Shown in pieces: positions 36,798 through 45,405 of a stretch of 64,000 nucleotides of DNA. Both the position numbers and the translations under genes were made by a program. Location of the stretch: NCBI GenBank assembly GCA_038106145.1, contig JAYODD010000001.1, positions 62,001-126,000 of the forward strand, read 5' to 3'. A model generated the notes under the pieces. The model did not search any database and was not told the DNA's origin. It worked only from the letters and a program-made list of their open reading frames with translations. The stretch's first letter is position 1. Each line of letters begins with the position of its first letter. Origin of the DNA: JBFJKD01 sp038106145 (GTDB lineage Bacteria > Pseudomonadota > Gammaproteobacteria > Pseudomonadales > Porticoccaceae).

Positions 36798-39686
36798 ATG
36801 CTGCATTATTACCAGCCGGACAAAGACTATGGCACGCCACCGGTGTCTGCGGCGGCTTTATCCAGCAAACCGGTCACGCTGCTTGTCGACGGCGTGGAGG
36901 TCACGGTACCGGCTGGCACCTCGGTGCTGCGCGCCGCTGCGGAAGCGGGTATCAAAGTGCCGAAATTATGCGCGACGGATAACCTGGCCGCGTTTGGTTC
37001 CTGCCGCATGTGCCTGGTGGAAATTGACGGGCGCAAAGGTTATCCGGCGTCCTGCACCACCGAAGTGGCTCCTGGCATGGTGGTGCGCACCCAGACCGAC
37101 GCGGTGGCGAAACTACGCCGCAATATCATGGAACTCTATATTTCCGATCACCCACTGGATTGCCTGACCTGCGCCGCCAATGGTAACTGTGAATTGCAGG
37201 ATACCGCCGGCGAAGTGGGTTTGCGGGCCGTGCGTTACGGCTACGCGGGCAGGAACCATCTCAGTGCGGAGCCAGACGCGTCGAACCCCTATTTCACGTT
37301 CGATCCATCCAAATGTATTCTCTGTTCGCGCTGCGTGCGCGCCTGTGACGAAGTGCAGGGCACCTTTGCCCTGACCATCGATGGTCGCGGTTTTGAGTCA
37401 AAAATAAGTCCTGGTCAAAACCAGACCTTTATGGACTCGGACTGCGTGTCCTGCGGCGCCTGTGTCGCTGCCTGCCCGACCGCCACCCTGACCGAGAATA
37501 CCATTATTCGCCTCGGGCAGCCGGAGCACAGTGTACTCACCACCTGCGCCTACTGTGGCGTGGGCTGTGCGTTCAGGGCCGAGATGCGCGGCAGTACGGT
37601 GGTCAATATGACGCCGTGGAAAGACGGCAAGGCCAACGAGGGGCACGCCTGCGTCAAGGGTCGCTTTGCCTTTGGTTACGCCACCCACGAGGATCGCATC
37701 ACCACCCCTATGATTCGCGACAGCATCGACCAGCCCTGGCGGGAAGTGTCCTGGGACGAGGCCTTTGCCTTTGCCGCGCAACGGTTGCGCGCGGTGCAGG
37801 AAAAACACGGGCGCGACAGTATCGGCGGTATTACCTCGTCGCGCTGCACCAACGAAGAAACCTATCTGGTGCAGAAAATGGTGCGGGCCGGGTTTGGCAA
37901 TAACAATGTGGACACCTGCGCGCGGGTCTGCCATTCACCGACCGGCTACGGGCTGAAAACCACTTTGGGCGAGTCGGCGGGCACCCAGTCGTTCAAATCG
38001 GTCGCCAGCGCGGATGTGGTGCTGGTGATGGGCGCCAATCCGACGGACGCGCATCCGGTGTTTGCCTCGCGGTTGAAGCGGCGGTTGCTGGAGGGCGCGA
38101 AGCTGATTGTTGTGGATCCGCGCAGAATAGATCTGGTGAAAAGCCCCCATATTGAAGCCGCATACCACCTGCCGGTGCGTCCCGGCACCAATGTGGCGTT
38201 TCTGAATGCGATGGCCCACGTCATTGTGACGGAAGGTCTGGAAGATAGTCGCTTCGTCGCCGAACGCTGCGAAACCGCCACCTACCAGCAATGGCGCGCG
38301 TTCGTGAGTGATCCCGGCCTGTCCCCGGAAAATACCGCCGCGGTCACGGGCATCGCCGCCGCCGATCTGCGCGGCGCGGCGCGGCTGTACGCCGGTGGTG
38401 GCAATGCGGCGATCTATTACGGGCTGGGGGTGACTGAACACAGCCAGGGATCGACCGCGGTGATGGGGATTGCGAATCTGGCGATGGTCACCGGCAACAT
38501 TGGGCGGGAAGGGGTTGGTGTCAATCCCTTGCGCGGCCAGAACAATGTGCAGGGCTCCTGCGATATGGGCTCGTTTCCCCACGAATTACCGGGTTACCGG
38601 CATATTTCCGAGCAGCACACCCGCGCGCTTTTCGAGCGCGACTGGGGGGTGCAGCTCGACAGTGAACCGGGATTGCGTATTCCCAATATGTTCGATGCGG
38701 CCATCGACGGACACTTCAGGGGGCTGTACTGTCAGGGTGAGGATATTGCCCAGTCCGATCCCAATACCACCCATGTCGAGGCGGCGTTGTCCTCGTTGGA
38801 GTGTTTAATCGTACAGGATTTGTTTTTGAACGAAACCGCGAAGTTTGCCCATGTGTTTTTGCCCGGTGCTTCTTTCCTGGAAAAAGACGGTACCTTCACC
38901 AATGCGGAGCGCCGTATATCCCGAGTGCGCAAAGCCATGCCGCCACGGGCCGGACTGGCCGACTGGGAGGTGACCATGGGGCTATCCGCGGCGCTCGGCT
39001 ATCCGATGCAGTACCGGCATCCCGGGGAAATTATGGACGAGATCGCCCGCCTGACGCCGACCTTTGCCAGCGTTAGCTACGCCCGGCTGGATGAGTTGGG
39101 TTCCATTCAATGGCCGTGCAACGACATGGCGCCCGACGGCACGCCGACCATGCACGAGGAGATGTTTGTGCGCGGCAAAGGCTATTTTGCCATCACCGAA
39201 TTTGTGCCCACCGCGGAGCGCGCCACCCGCAAGCACCCTCTGCTGCTGACCACTGGACGAATTCTGTCCCAATACAATGTGGGCGCGCAGACCCGGCGCA
39301 CGTCCAACAGTACCTGGCACGAAGCAGACATGCTGGAAATTCATCCCCACGACGCCGAGGAACGGGGTATTGCCGATGGGGACTGGGTCGGCATTCAAAG
39401 CCGGGTTGGTGACACGGTGCTGCGTGCACGGGTATCCACGCGCCTGCAGCCGGGCGTGGTGTACACCACGTTTCATCACCCGACGTCCGGGGCCAACGTG
39501 GTGACCACGGATAATTCTGATTGGGCCACCAACTGCCCCGAATACAAGGTGACGGCGGTCCAGGTCAGCAAAGTTACTGCACCATCCGCGTGGCAAACCC
39601 GACAGCAGGCGTTTGCCAAACGGCAATTACAGTTACTTGATCAGGCCCGTAGCTCCGCTGATGGCGCTGTCGACGTCCTGTCCTGA
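36798..39686 (+). CDS. fdsA: NAD-dependent formate dehydrogenase alpha subunit (molybdenum or tungsten bis-MGD catalytic subunit)
   Basis: 962 aa. It oxidises formate to CO2. The order is an N-terminal [2Fe-2S] domain (CATDNLAAFGSCRMC...C), NuoG-like and ferredoxin-type [4Fe-4S] motifs (CLTCAANGNCELQ, CILCSRCVRAC, CVSCGACVAACPT), the MopB Fe4S4 motif (CAYCGVGCAFR), the active-site cysteine in ARVCHSPTGYG (Cys rather than selenocysteine), and a C-terminal MGD-binding domain with TTGRILSQYN. The ATG at 36798 has GAGGAGTGG upstream. A complete gene with no frameshift. Confidence 0.97.
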   Translation: MLHYYQPDKDYGTPPVSAAALSSKPVTLLVDGVEVTVPAGTSVLRAAAEAGIKVPKLCATDNLAAFGSCRMCLVEIDGRKGYPASCTTEVAPGMVVRTQTDAVAKLRRNIMELYISDHPLDCLTCAANGNCELQDTAGEVGLRAVRYGYAGRNHLSAEPDASNPYFTFDPSKCILCSRCVRACDEVQGTFALTIDGRGFESKISPGQNQTFMDSDCVSCGACVAACPTATLTENTIIRLGQPEHSVLTTCAYCGVGCAFRAEMRGSTVVNMTPWKDGKANEGHACVKGRFAFGYATHEDRITTPMIRDSIDQPWREVSWDEAFAFAAQRLRAVQEKHGRDSIGGITSSRCTNEETYLVQKMVRAGFGNNNVDTCARVCHSPTGYGLKTTLGESAGTQSFKSVASADVVLVMGANPTDAHPVFASRLKRRLLEGAKLIVVDPRRIDLVKSPHIEAAYHLPVRPGTNVAFLNAMAHVIVTEGLEDSRFVAERCETATYQQWRAFVSDPGLSPENTAAVTGIAAADLRGAARLYAGGGNAAIYYGLGVTEHSQGSTAVMGIANLAMVTGNIGREGVGVNPLRGQNNVQGSCDMGSFPHELPGYRHISEQHTRALFERDWGVQLDSEPGLRIPNMFDAAIDGHFRGLYCQGEDIAQSDPNTTHVEAALSSLECLIVQDLFLNETAKFAHVFLPGASFLEKDGTFTNAERRISRVRKAMPPRAGLADWEVTMGLSAALGYPMQYRHPGEIMDEIARLTPTFASVSYARLDELGSIQWPCNDMAPDGTPTMHEEMFVRGKGYFAITEFVPTAERATRKHPLLLTTGRILSQYNVGAQTRRTSNSTWHEADMLEIHPHDAEERGIADGDWVGIQSRVGDTVLRARVSTRLQPGVVYTTFHHPTSGANVVTTDNSDWATNCPEYKVTAVQVSKVTAPSAWQTRQQAFAKRQLQLLDQARSSADGAVDVLS

Positions 39687-40536
39687 TCCGGTTATGGTCG
39701 AGGACAAGGCAGGCGAATGCAACGCGCAGGCAGTCACCGCCGATAGCTGGCGCGGCAGCGGCGCGGACGGCGTCGTGGTAGCAGTTGACGATCGCGTGGC
39801 GCGGGAAGTGGCGGTGGCCTTGGTATACAACGGTATTTCCCACGTGGTGATGATGGCTACGCCGGATGATCTGGAGGATTTCGCGGTGGGATTTAGTCTG
39901 AGCGAAAATATTCTGGCCAGTGCGAGTGAGCTGTACGGGCTGGAATTAGTAGCCAGCGATCTCGGTATTGAAGTGGTTATGACCATCAGTGCGGAGCGCT
40001 TTGCAGCGTTAAAGCACCGGCGTCGCAATCTCACCGGCCGTACCGGCTGCGGCCTGTGCGGCGCGGAGTCCCTGCGCGAGGCGATCCGGCCGCTTCCCCA
40101 AGTGGGTGAACGGGTGAAATTAAACGCGGGCGCGATCCAGACAGCGGTCGCGCAGCTCAACGACTGGCAGCCGCTGCAGGCGGTAACGGGCGCGGTTCAC
40201 GGCGCGGCATGGTGTGATCTCGGCGGCAATATTCAGCTATTACGGGAAGACGTTGGACGCCACAATGCCCTGGATAAATTGTTGGGTGCGTTGCACACAA
40301 ACGACAGCGCAGCGTTTACCGCTACTGAAGGGTTTGCATTGATTTCCAGTCGGGCCAGCTACGAGATGGTCGCCAAGACTGCGGCGCTCGGTATCGAAGT
40401 GCTGGCGGCGGTGTCGGCGCCGACCACCCTGGCCATAGAGTTGGCACAGCAGGCTGGCGTCACCCTGATTGGCTTCGCGCGCCCGGGTCGTCATATGGTC
40501 TACAGTCACCCGCAGCGCCTCGCTCGGGAAACGTGA
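39661..40536 (+). CDS. fdsC: Formate dehydrogenase accessory sulfurtransferase FdhD/FdsC
   Basis: 291 aa from the ATG at 39661 (overlapping the end of fdsA by 26 bases); the ATG at 39694 is an alternative. FdhD-type proteins hand sulfur to the bis-MGD cofactor and are needed for active formate dehydrogenase. The CxxC motif is Cys130-Gly-Leu-Cys133 in GRTGCGLCGAESL. The second signature, LLREDVGRHNALDKLLG, is also intact. Its place between fdsA and fdsD matches fdsC in known fdsGBACD operons. Confidence 0.94.
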   Translation: MALSTSCPDPVMVEDKAGECNAQAVTADSWRGSGADGVVVAVDDRVAREVAVALVYNGISHVVMMATPDDLEDFAVGFSLSENILASASELYGLELVASDLGIEVVMTISAERFAALKHRRRNLTGRTGCGLCGAESLREAIRPLPQVGERVKLNAGAIQTAVAQLNDWQPLQAVTGAVHGAAWCDLGGNIQLLREDVGRHNALDKLLGALHTNDSAAFTATEGFALISSRASYEMVAKTAALGIEVLAAVSAPTTLAIELAQQAGVTLIGFARPGRHMVYSHPQRLARET

Positions 40537-40580
40537 CTGCAACCCTGAATTTCAGTACACACAATAACGCGAGAGTTGGT

Positions 40581-40844
40581 ATGTCAGATCCACAAGCACA
40601 ACACCCGCAGCACGACAGAAAGCCGGTGGAGCCACTGGTCAAGATGGCAAACCAAATCGCTGTCAATATGGCGGGAGCGGGCGATGAACAGGCCGCCGCG
40701 GTGGCAGCGCATATAAAAAAATTCTGGTCCCCGCTGATGCGGCGGCAAATTTGTGAGTATGGCACTACCGATGGCGAGGGCCTGCACCCGGCAGTCAGGC
40801 GTGCTGTCCAGTTGCTCGACAGTAACCAGGGACTCTCCGCATAA
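40581..40844 (+). CDS. fdsD: Formate dehydrogenase delta subunit
   Basis: 87 aa from the ATG at 40581, with GAGAG upstream; a GTG at 40533 overlapping the fdsC stop would make it 103 aa. The sequence PLVKMANQIAVNMA, then HIKKFWSPLMRRQICEY and GLHPAVRRAVQLL are typical of FdsD, a small subunit needed for cofactor insertion or stability in FDH complexes. It completes the fdsGBACD set. Confidence 0.92.
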   Translation: MSDPQAQHPQHDRKPVEPLVKMANQIAVNMAGAGDEQAAAVAAHIKKFWSPLMRRQICEYGTTDGEGLHPAVRRAVQLLDSNQGLSA

Positions 40845-40929
40845 ACGTCGTGGCTCCCACAACCCCCGCGAATTTCCGGGGGGCGGGGGCCCTCGCGGTG
40901 TACCAGTTCTTGACGCCCATTGGGGGGTG

Positions 40930-40939
40930 NNNNNNNNNN
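40930..40939. other. Assembly gap of ten undetermined bases
   Basis: Ten Ns lie between fdsD and the TonB receptor gene, flanked by very GC-rich runs (GGGGGGCGGGGG at about 40878). The round number suggests a scaffold placeholder, so the true distance is unknown. Both neighbouring genes end outside the gap; the joined sequence itself is not interpretable. Confidence 0.95.
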
Positions 40940-40990
40940 CCCTTTGGGCGTTGCTCAAACCACGGACAAACCGTCGCCCCGGTGCAGATT

Positions 40991-43279
40991 TCAGAAGTCC
41001 AGTTTTACCCCGGCCAGCACTGTGCGTGGCATGCCAGGGCGTGCACCCGAGGGTCGAAAGCCCGTGTTGTAAACATCGTCGGTAAGGTTTTGTACGCTGG
41101 CGAACAGGCTGATATTGTTCGTCACATCGTACTCGCCCGAGACGTCGAACAGGGTGCGACGGTCGACACTCTGGCCCTCGGGAATGGTTCCTGAACCCGC
41201 TTGTGAACGGGTTTCATCCACATAGTTCATCGTCAGCAACATGCGCCAGTTATTCCTTTCGAGGCCAACGTTGAGGGTCAGTTGATGTTCCGGTACATAG
41301 GGTAGTTCATCCCCGGATGAGACGTCTTTCCATTCACTAAAGTTGCTGCTGAAACTGGTGCGGAATTCGGCTTGCGTATAAGTGTATACCGCCGACAATG
41401 GAACCGAGACGCCCCAGTCCATATGCCGGCCGATATCGTAGCCGATGACCGACTCCAGGCCGTACGCACGGGCCTTGCCACCGTCGAACTGATCCCCGAT
41501 GACACAGTTGCCGCCGGTGGAGGCGGTGCAGGTGCCCACCAGGTTGGAAAAGTCGTTGTAGAATGCGGTCGCTTCAAAGCGCGCGTCGCGACCGGCGAAG
41601 CGGACGCCCGTCTCGTAGTTCCACGACTTCTCCGGATCGGCGTCGGAGCCGGGGGCTGGGCTTGAGAAACCGCGGTGTACACCCGCCACCAGTTGCCATT
41701 GATCTGTGAGGTGGTAAATCGCGCCCAGGCCGGGGAGCCACACATTGACGGTGTCTTCGGCGGCGCTGGTCACCGCGGTGCGCTGGGGGTCGGATTTGCT
41801 ATAGCGCTTTTGCTTGAGCTTGATCGTCTCGTAGCGCACTCCGGGTACGAGTGTCCAACGCTGCCAGTCGATGGTATCGCGCAGGAAGAATGCCCAGGCC
41901 TCGGCTTCGTTGACGCGATTGTCCTGGCTGCCGGGGGCGCCCTGGGCGGTGAGAACCATGGTGCCGTTTTCCATGCGATAGAGATCGTCGTGTTGAAAGC
42001 GGTCCTCTTCATCCTTGTGGAAACGGAACGAGGCTTCCACGTCGTGGGTAGCGGCGCCCATATCGAAACCCACGCCAATCACCGACTGCACGCCGCGGGA
42101 TTCATACTCGCGATTATTGTCCCGTACCCGCAAAGCGTCGTCTGCGCTGACGAAGCCACTGGCGCCAACCAGAGTTTGATAGGCAGTTGCAAATGCGAAG
42201 GGGTTGTTAAGTACGGAACTGATACTGTGCCGCGAGCCGCCATCGAGCACGTCATTGAGTTTGTACCAGCTGCGTTTGGTCCGCGTGGTATAAGCCATGG
42301 TGGTCAAGTCCACGCGGTTGCCAAAATCGATGTGGTGCGTGAGCTGATAGCCCTCGTGATCCACATTCATCTGGTCGACTTGACTACCGCGGTAACGGCG
42401 CCGGGGACTGGCGCGGAAGTCGTCAAGAGTCAGCCCGAGATAGGTCTCGTCAGAGACCTCGTTGGAGCGTTGCACTTTAAATTCCAACGATTGATCGTAG
42501 CGGGCCGCCGCCGTTGAACGCAGGGCGAATTTGCCCACGTAGTCCTCAATGTCGTAGCCGGTGTCGCCACCTGAATCCAGTTTCTTGAAGCCATCCGAGC
42601 GCTCTTGCAGTGTTTCCAGCATCAGCCCCACATCGAAAGTTGTGAGCGCTGGCAGGTACCCGCCGATGACACCGTGGGTGCGGGTGGTGTTGTCGTCTCC
42701 GGTAAACACATGCAGTTTGCCGCCCACTTCACCCAGTCCGTTATCCGGTATCGGCGTGGAAAACATATTAATTGCCCCGGCGGTCGTCTGCGGGCCATAT
42801 TTGATGGCGGACGGGCCTTTGGTCACCTCGATACCTGCTATGCGGGGAGTACGCGGAAAGTAATATGCCGAGGGCGCGGCGTAGGGCGCGGGCGCGATCA
42901 GTACGCCGTCCTCCATCACCGTGATCTTGCTGTTGCGGTCCGTGCCGGAGCCGCGGATGCCGATATTGGGGCGAATGCCATAACCCTCTTCCTCGACGAT
43001 ATTTAACCCCGGTATCTGGCGCAATATACGGTTAATGTCTGTCGAGGCGCCTTTTCCTATGGCTTCGGCATCAATGAAATGGGTCGTGCCTGCTGTCTCG
43101 GTGATTTTATCCTGCGCTGAAGTGACCACTATGCGTTCAATAATGACGTCCTGCTGCTGGGCGGCGTCCCGCTCGGAGGTGAGTGGGTTGGCTGGTCGTT
43201 GTCCCTCAAGGGCCATAACCTGTGTCGCCAGGCAACAGCATAAACCAATGTAAAACCCTTTGAATGTGGACATAGGCAT
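40991..43279 (-). CDS. TonB-dependent outer membrane receptor, FecA-like
   Basis: 762 aa. A signal peptide (MSTFKGFYIGLCCCLATQVMA) is followed by a TonB-box-like ERIVVTSAQ, the plug domain (DINRILRQIPGLNIVEEEGYG) and a 22-strand-type barrel ending in an aromatic C-terminus (AGVKLDF). The plug segment VTKGPSAIKYGPQTTAGAINM resembles FecA of ferric citrate uptake, but the N-terminal signalling domain of FecA is absent. I use the ATG at 43279 because GAGGGG lies six bases upstream. A near-perfect Fur box lies about 70 bases before the start, so iron-repressed expression is expected. Confidence 0.92.
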   Translation of the reverse strand: MPMSTFKGFYIGLCCCLATQVMALEGQRPANPLTSERDAAQQQDVIIERIVVTSAQDKITETAGTTHFIDAEAIGKGASTDINRILRQIPGLNIVEEEGYGIRPNIGIRGSGTDRNSKITVMEDGVLIAPAPYAAPSAYYFPRTPRIAGIEVTKGPSAIKYGPQTTAGAINMFSTPIPDNGLGEVGGKLHVFTGDDNTTRTHGVIGGYLPALTTFDVGLMLETLQERSDGFKKLDSGGDTGYDIEDYVGKFALRSTAAARYDQSLEFKVQRSNEVSDETYLGLTLDDFRASPRRRYRGSQVDQMNVDHEGYQLTHHIDFGNRVDLTTMAYTTRTKRSWYKLNDVLDGGSRHSISSVLNNPFAFATAYQTLVGASGFVSADDALRVRDNNREYESRGVQSVIGVGFDMGAATHDVEASFRFHKDEEDRFQHDDLYRMENGTMVLTAQGAPGSQDNRVNEAEAWAFFLRDTIDWQRWTLVPGVRYETIKLKQKRYSKSDPQRTAVTSAAEDTVNVWLPGLGAIYHLTDQWQLVAGVHRGFSSPAPGSDADPEKSWNYETGVRFAGRDARFEATAFYNDFSNLVGTCTASTGGNCVIGDQFDGGKARAYGLESVIGYDIGRHMDWGVSVPLSAVYTYTQAEFRTSFSSNFSEWKDVSSGDELPYVPEHQLTLNVGLERNNWRMLLTMNYVDETRSQAGSGTIPEGQSVDRRTLFDVSGEYDVTNNISLFASVQNLTDDVYNTGFRPSGARPGMPRTVLAGVKLDF

Positions 43280-43744
43280 GAATATCCCCTCATTTTTGCG
43301 TAACGGCACCGCGATGCGGGCGCAATAGTTAAAGAAGCATAGGTTTGATGCGAATGATAATAATTATCATTCGCTTAAATTGCAAGATGCCGGTGAATAT
43401 TTTCTCGCATGGTTGGCAGATCACGGCCGGCGGGTCAGGGGGTAGATACGACGTGTCAATGTGTTGGTCATTTTTCGCCGCCCGCCGGCTTGTGACGCAG
43501 TGCAACAATATGCACCCATCCGCTGTTAAAACATGATCCAGGTACGGTAGAAACCGGGCTTATTTCCGGTAGCTAATTGGCGCGCTGCGGTAATCTAGTG
43601 AAAACCAATTTTTGCGACTAACAGTGGCTTTGCTCCGAGGGATCCCCGTGGGTTTTGCGGTGGACGATTCTCGAAATTCGCTAGAACGACGGCAAACACA
43701 CGCAAAAAAAGCGAGCTTTACCCGGTAAAAGGAGTGCGCAGGGG
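43280..43744. other. Intergenic region between the TonB receptor and the first aspartoacylase-like gene
   Basis: 465 bases between divergent genes. It contains the Fur box listed separately, close to the receptor. The half nearer the plus-strand gene has no palindrome or promoter I can support beyond general AT-rich patches. Confidence 0.5.
43350..43374. promoter_or_regulatory. Fur box
   Basis: A 25-base odd palindrome with 12-base perfect arms (GCGAATGATAAT on the left) around a central A. The inner AATGATAATAATTATCATT agrees with the known 19-base Fur consensus built from GATAAT hexamers. It lies about 70 bases upstream of the TonB receptor start and about 370 bases from the divergent hydrolase gene, so the receptor is the likely target. 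Confidence 0.9.
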
Positions 43745-45001
43745 ATGCGACCAAACAGCATTGGATTTGATCCCAAAGTGATATTCGCGGCGTTGCTGCT
43801 GTGGTGCGGGTTGGCAAGTCATGCGGTATTGGCGACAGAGCTGCCCCAGCAGAGAACGCTGCAGGACCAAAGGTCGTCGCCCGCGGGTGATTTTGCAATA
43901 CTTGGGGAAACGGTCGCGCCCAGCGCGGTCCGCCAAATACACTGGATCGCCAGTCAGAATTATGCGGGTATGGGTTTACGATCACCGGTGTTGGTCGCCA
44001 ACGGTCGCTATCCGGGCAAAGTGTTGTGCCTGACGGGTGCGATTCATGGGGATGAAATAAACGGTGTCGAAATCGTGCGGCGCATGTTTAATGACGTGGT
44101 GGTGGACCAGCTGCGCGGGACTTTGTTGGGGGTGCCAATCGTCAATACCCATGGTTTTGAGCGGTCTTACCGCTACCTCGAGGACCGACGGGATTTAAAT
44201 CGAAATTTTCCAGGTCAACCTTATGGCAGTTCCGCAGCGCGTATCGCCTATTCCTTGTTTGCGCAAGTGGTGACCCAGTGTGATCTGTTGGTCGATATTC
44301 ACACGGGAACCGCGGGGCATACACGCCTGCCCCAGATACGCGCTGATCTGGGTAACGAAAATGTAGCGCCCTTAATAGCCGGGTTTGGGGGTATGGCGGT
44401 AGTAGCGTCCAGGCCATCGCCCGGGAGTTTGCGCGGAGCTGCAGCCGCTGCGGGCATCGCGGCGGTGACCCTTGAGGTTGGGGAGCCGGGTCGTTTGCAG
44501 CTCGCCCTCATCGAAGAAGGAGTGAGGGCGTTAAGTAGTTTTATGCATTTTTTGCATATGACGCCTTCCGCCGCCGAATGGAGCGATGCGCAATCTGGGG
44601 GGCATTTGTACCGGGGGATAATCAAAGTGCGTGCGCCCGGTAGCGGCGTGCTGATGACTAATGTTGAGGTTGGCGACAGCGTTGCCAGTGGGGACATCCT
44701 GGGGACCATTGTTGATCCAGTGCGGAACATGACGGCGGAGATACGCTCACCCGGGCGCGGGCGTGTGCTGGGAATGGCGCTAAGTCAGATGGTGGTGCCG
44801 GGGTTTACACTATTTCGCGTCGGCATTGAAAGGGAGAGCGTCAACGGCCACGGTGGAGCTGTCGCTGCGTCGGAAAGAGCAGGTGTCGACGGGGTGCCAA
44901 CACTGTGGCAATTGTCGCCGCAGAATTGCAGCCAGCCGCCGTTACACGCTAGTTTCGCAAACAGCAGGATTGTTCCTGCAACCTGCCGTCCAGTTTTTTG
45001 A
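43745..45001 (+). CDS. Exported succinylglutamate desuccinylase/aspartoacylase-family metallohydrolase, copy 1
   Basis: 418 aa. A signal peptide (about residues 1-31, ending VLATE) exports it. The zinc site is visible: HGDEINGVEIVRR (His and Glu) and DIHTG (His), with substrate arginine in RRDLNRNFPG and a likely catalytic Glu in TLEVGEPGR. A C-terminal biotinyl/lipoyl-like beta domain follows (APGSGVLMTNVEVGDSVASGDILG). The last 45 residues are unlike the paralogue downstream. The family removes acyl groups from amino acids or similar amides; the substrate is unknown. The ATG at 43745 has GCAGGGG directly upstream. Confidence 0.87.
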   Translation: MRPNSIGFDPKVIFAALLLWCGLASHAVLATELPQQRTLQDQRSSPAGDFAILGETVAPSAVRQIHWIASQNYAGMGLRSPVLVANGRYPGKVLCLTGAIHGDEINGVEIVRRMFNDVVVDQLRGTLLGVPIVNTHGFERSYRYLEDRRDLNRNFPGQPYGSSAARIAYSLFAQVVTQCDLLVDIHTGTAGHTRLPQIRADLGNENVAPLIAGFGGMAVVASRPSPGSLRGAAAAAGIAAVTLEVGEPGRLQLALIEEGVRALSSFMHFLHMTPSAAEWSDAQSGGHLYRGIIKVRAPGSGVLMTNVEVGDSVASGDILGTIVDPVRNMTAEIRSPGRGRVLGMALSQMVVPGFTLFRVGIERESVNGHGGAVAASERAGVDGVPTLWQLSPQNCSQPPLHASFANSRIVPATCRPVF

Positions 45002-45405
45002 GCTTGTCCCTGATACAACTTCATTATAACCCGCAACGCGTGATGTATTGTGGCTCTTGGCGTATTTGATGTAGGGTTTGCGCGTTCCATCGTTCCGTTA
45101 AAGTGTGCATTCCACGCCGCGGCGCGGCGTCTCCCGTTTGCAACCAGTGACTTGAGCGGTCTGCTCATTTACTATGTACACCAGCACCGCGGGTCGCTGT
45201 TAACACTGTTCCGCGGCGCAGTTGCAGGGTAATGAAATGGCAGGACAATATCCGCGTTCCGAGTATGTGAACCTGTGTCTGCGCCAGCAAGCCGCGAATG
45301 TTATCTGATTGCGGTTGGTCTTTTATGCTCATTTGTACAGAATGGTTTAACAAGCAGGCGCCGTTAAAATTGGTTACAACCAGCGCAAAATATTTTTCTA
45401 TAAGG
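45002..45405. other. Intergenic region between the tandem hydrolase genes, with a GC-rich hairpin
   Basis: 404 bases. The only structure I can support is a short GC-rich hairpin at 45114-45130 (ACGCCGC, 3-base loop, GCGGCGT), with no T run after it, possibly a weak terminator of the first gene. The downstream reading frame is open from 45298, so part of the right end could be coding if an earlier start is used. Confidence 0.4.

Noticed and set aside
41675..42517. Open frame antisense to the TonB receptor (280 codons)
   Set aside because: Product has no membrane, domain or motif signal; the receptor frame is complete.
43745..45001. Frameshift in the C-terminal tail of hydrolase copy 1
   Set aside because: The tail differs from copy 2, but I found no alternative frame that restores the similarity, so it is treated as true divergence.
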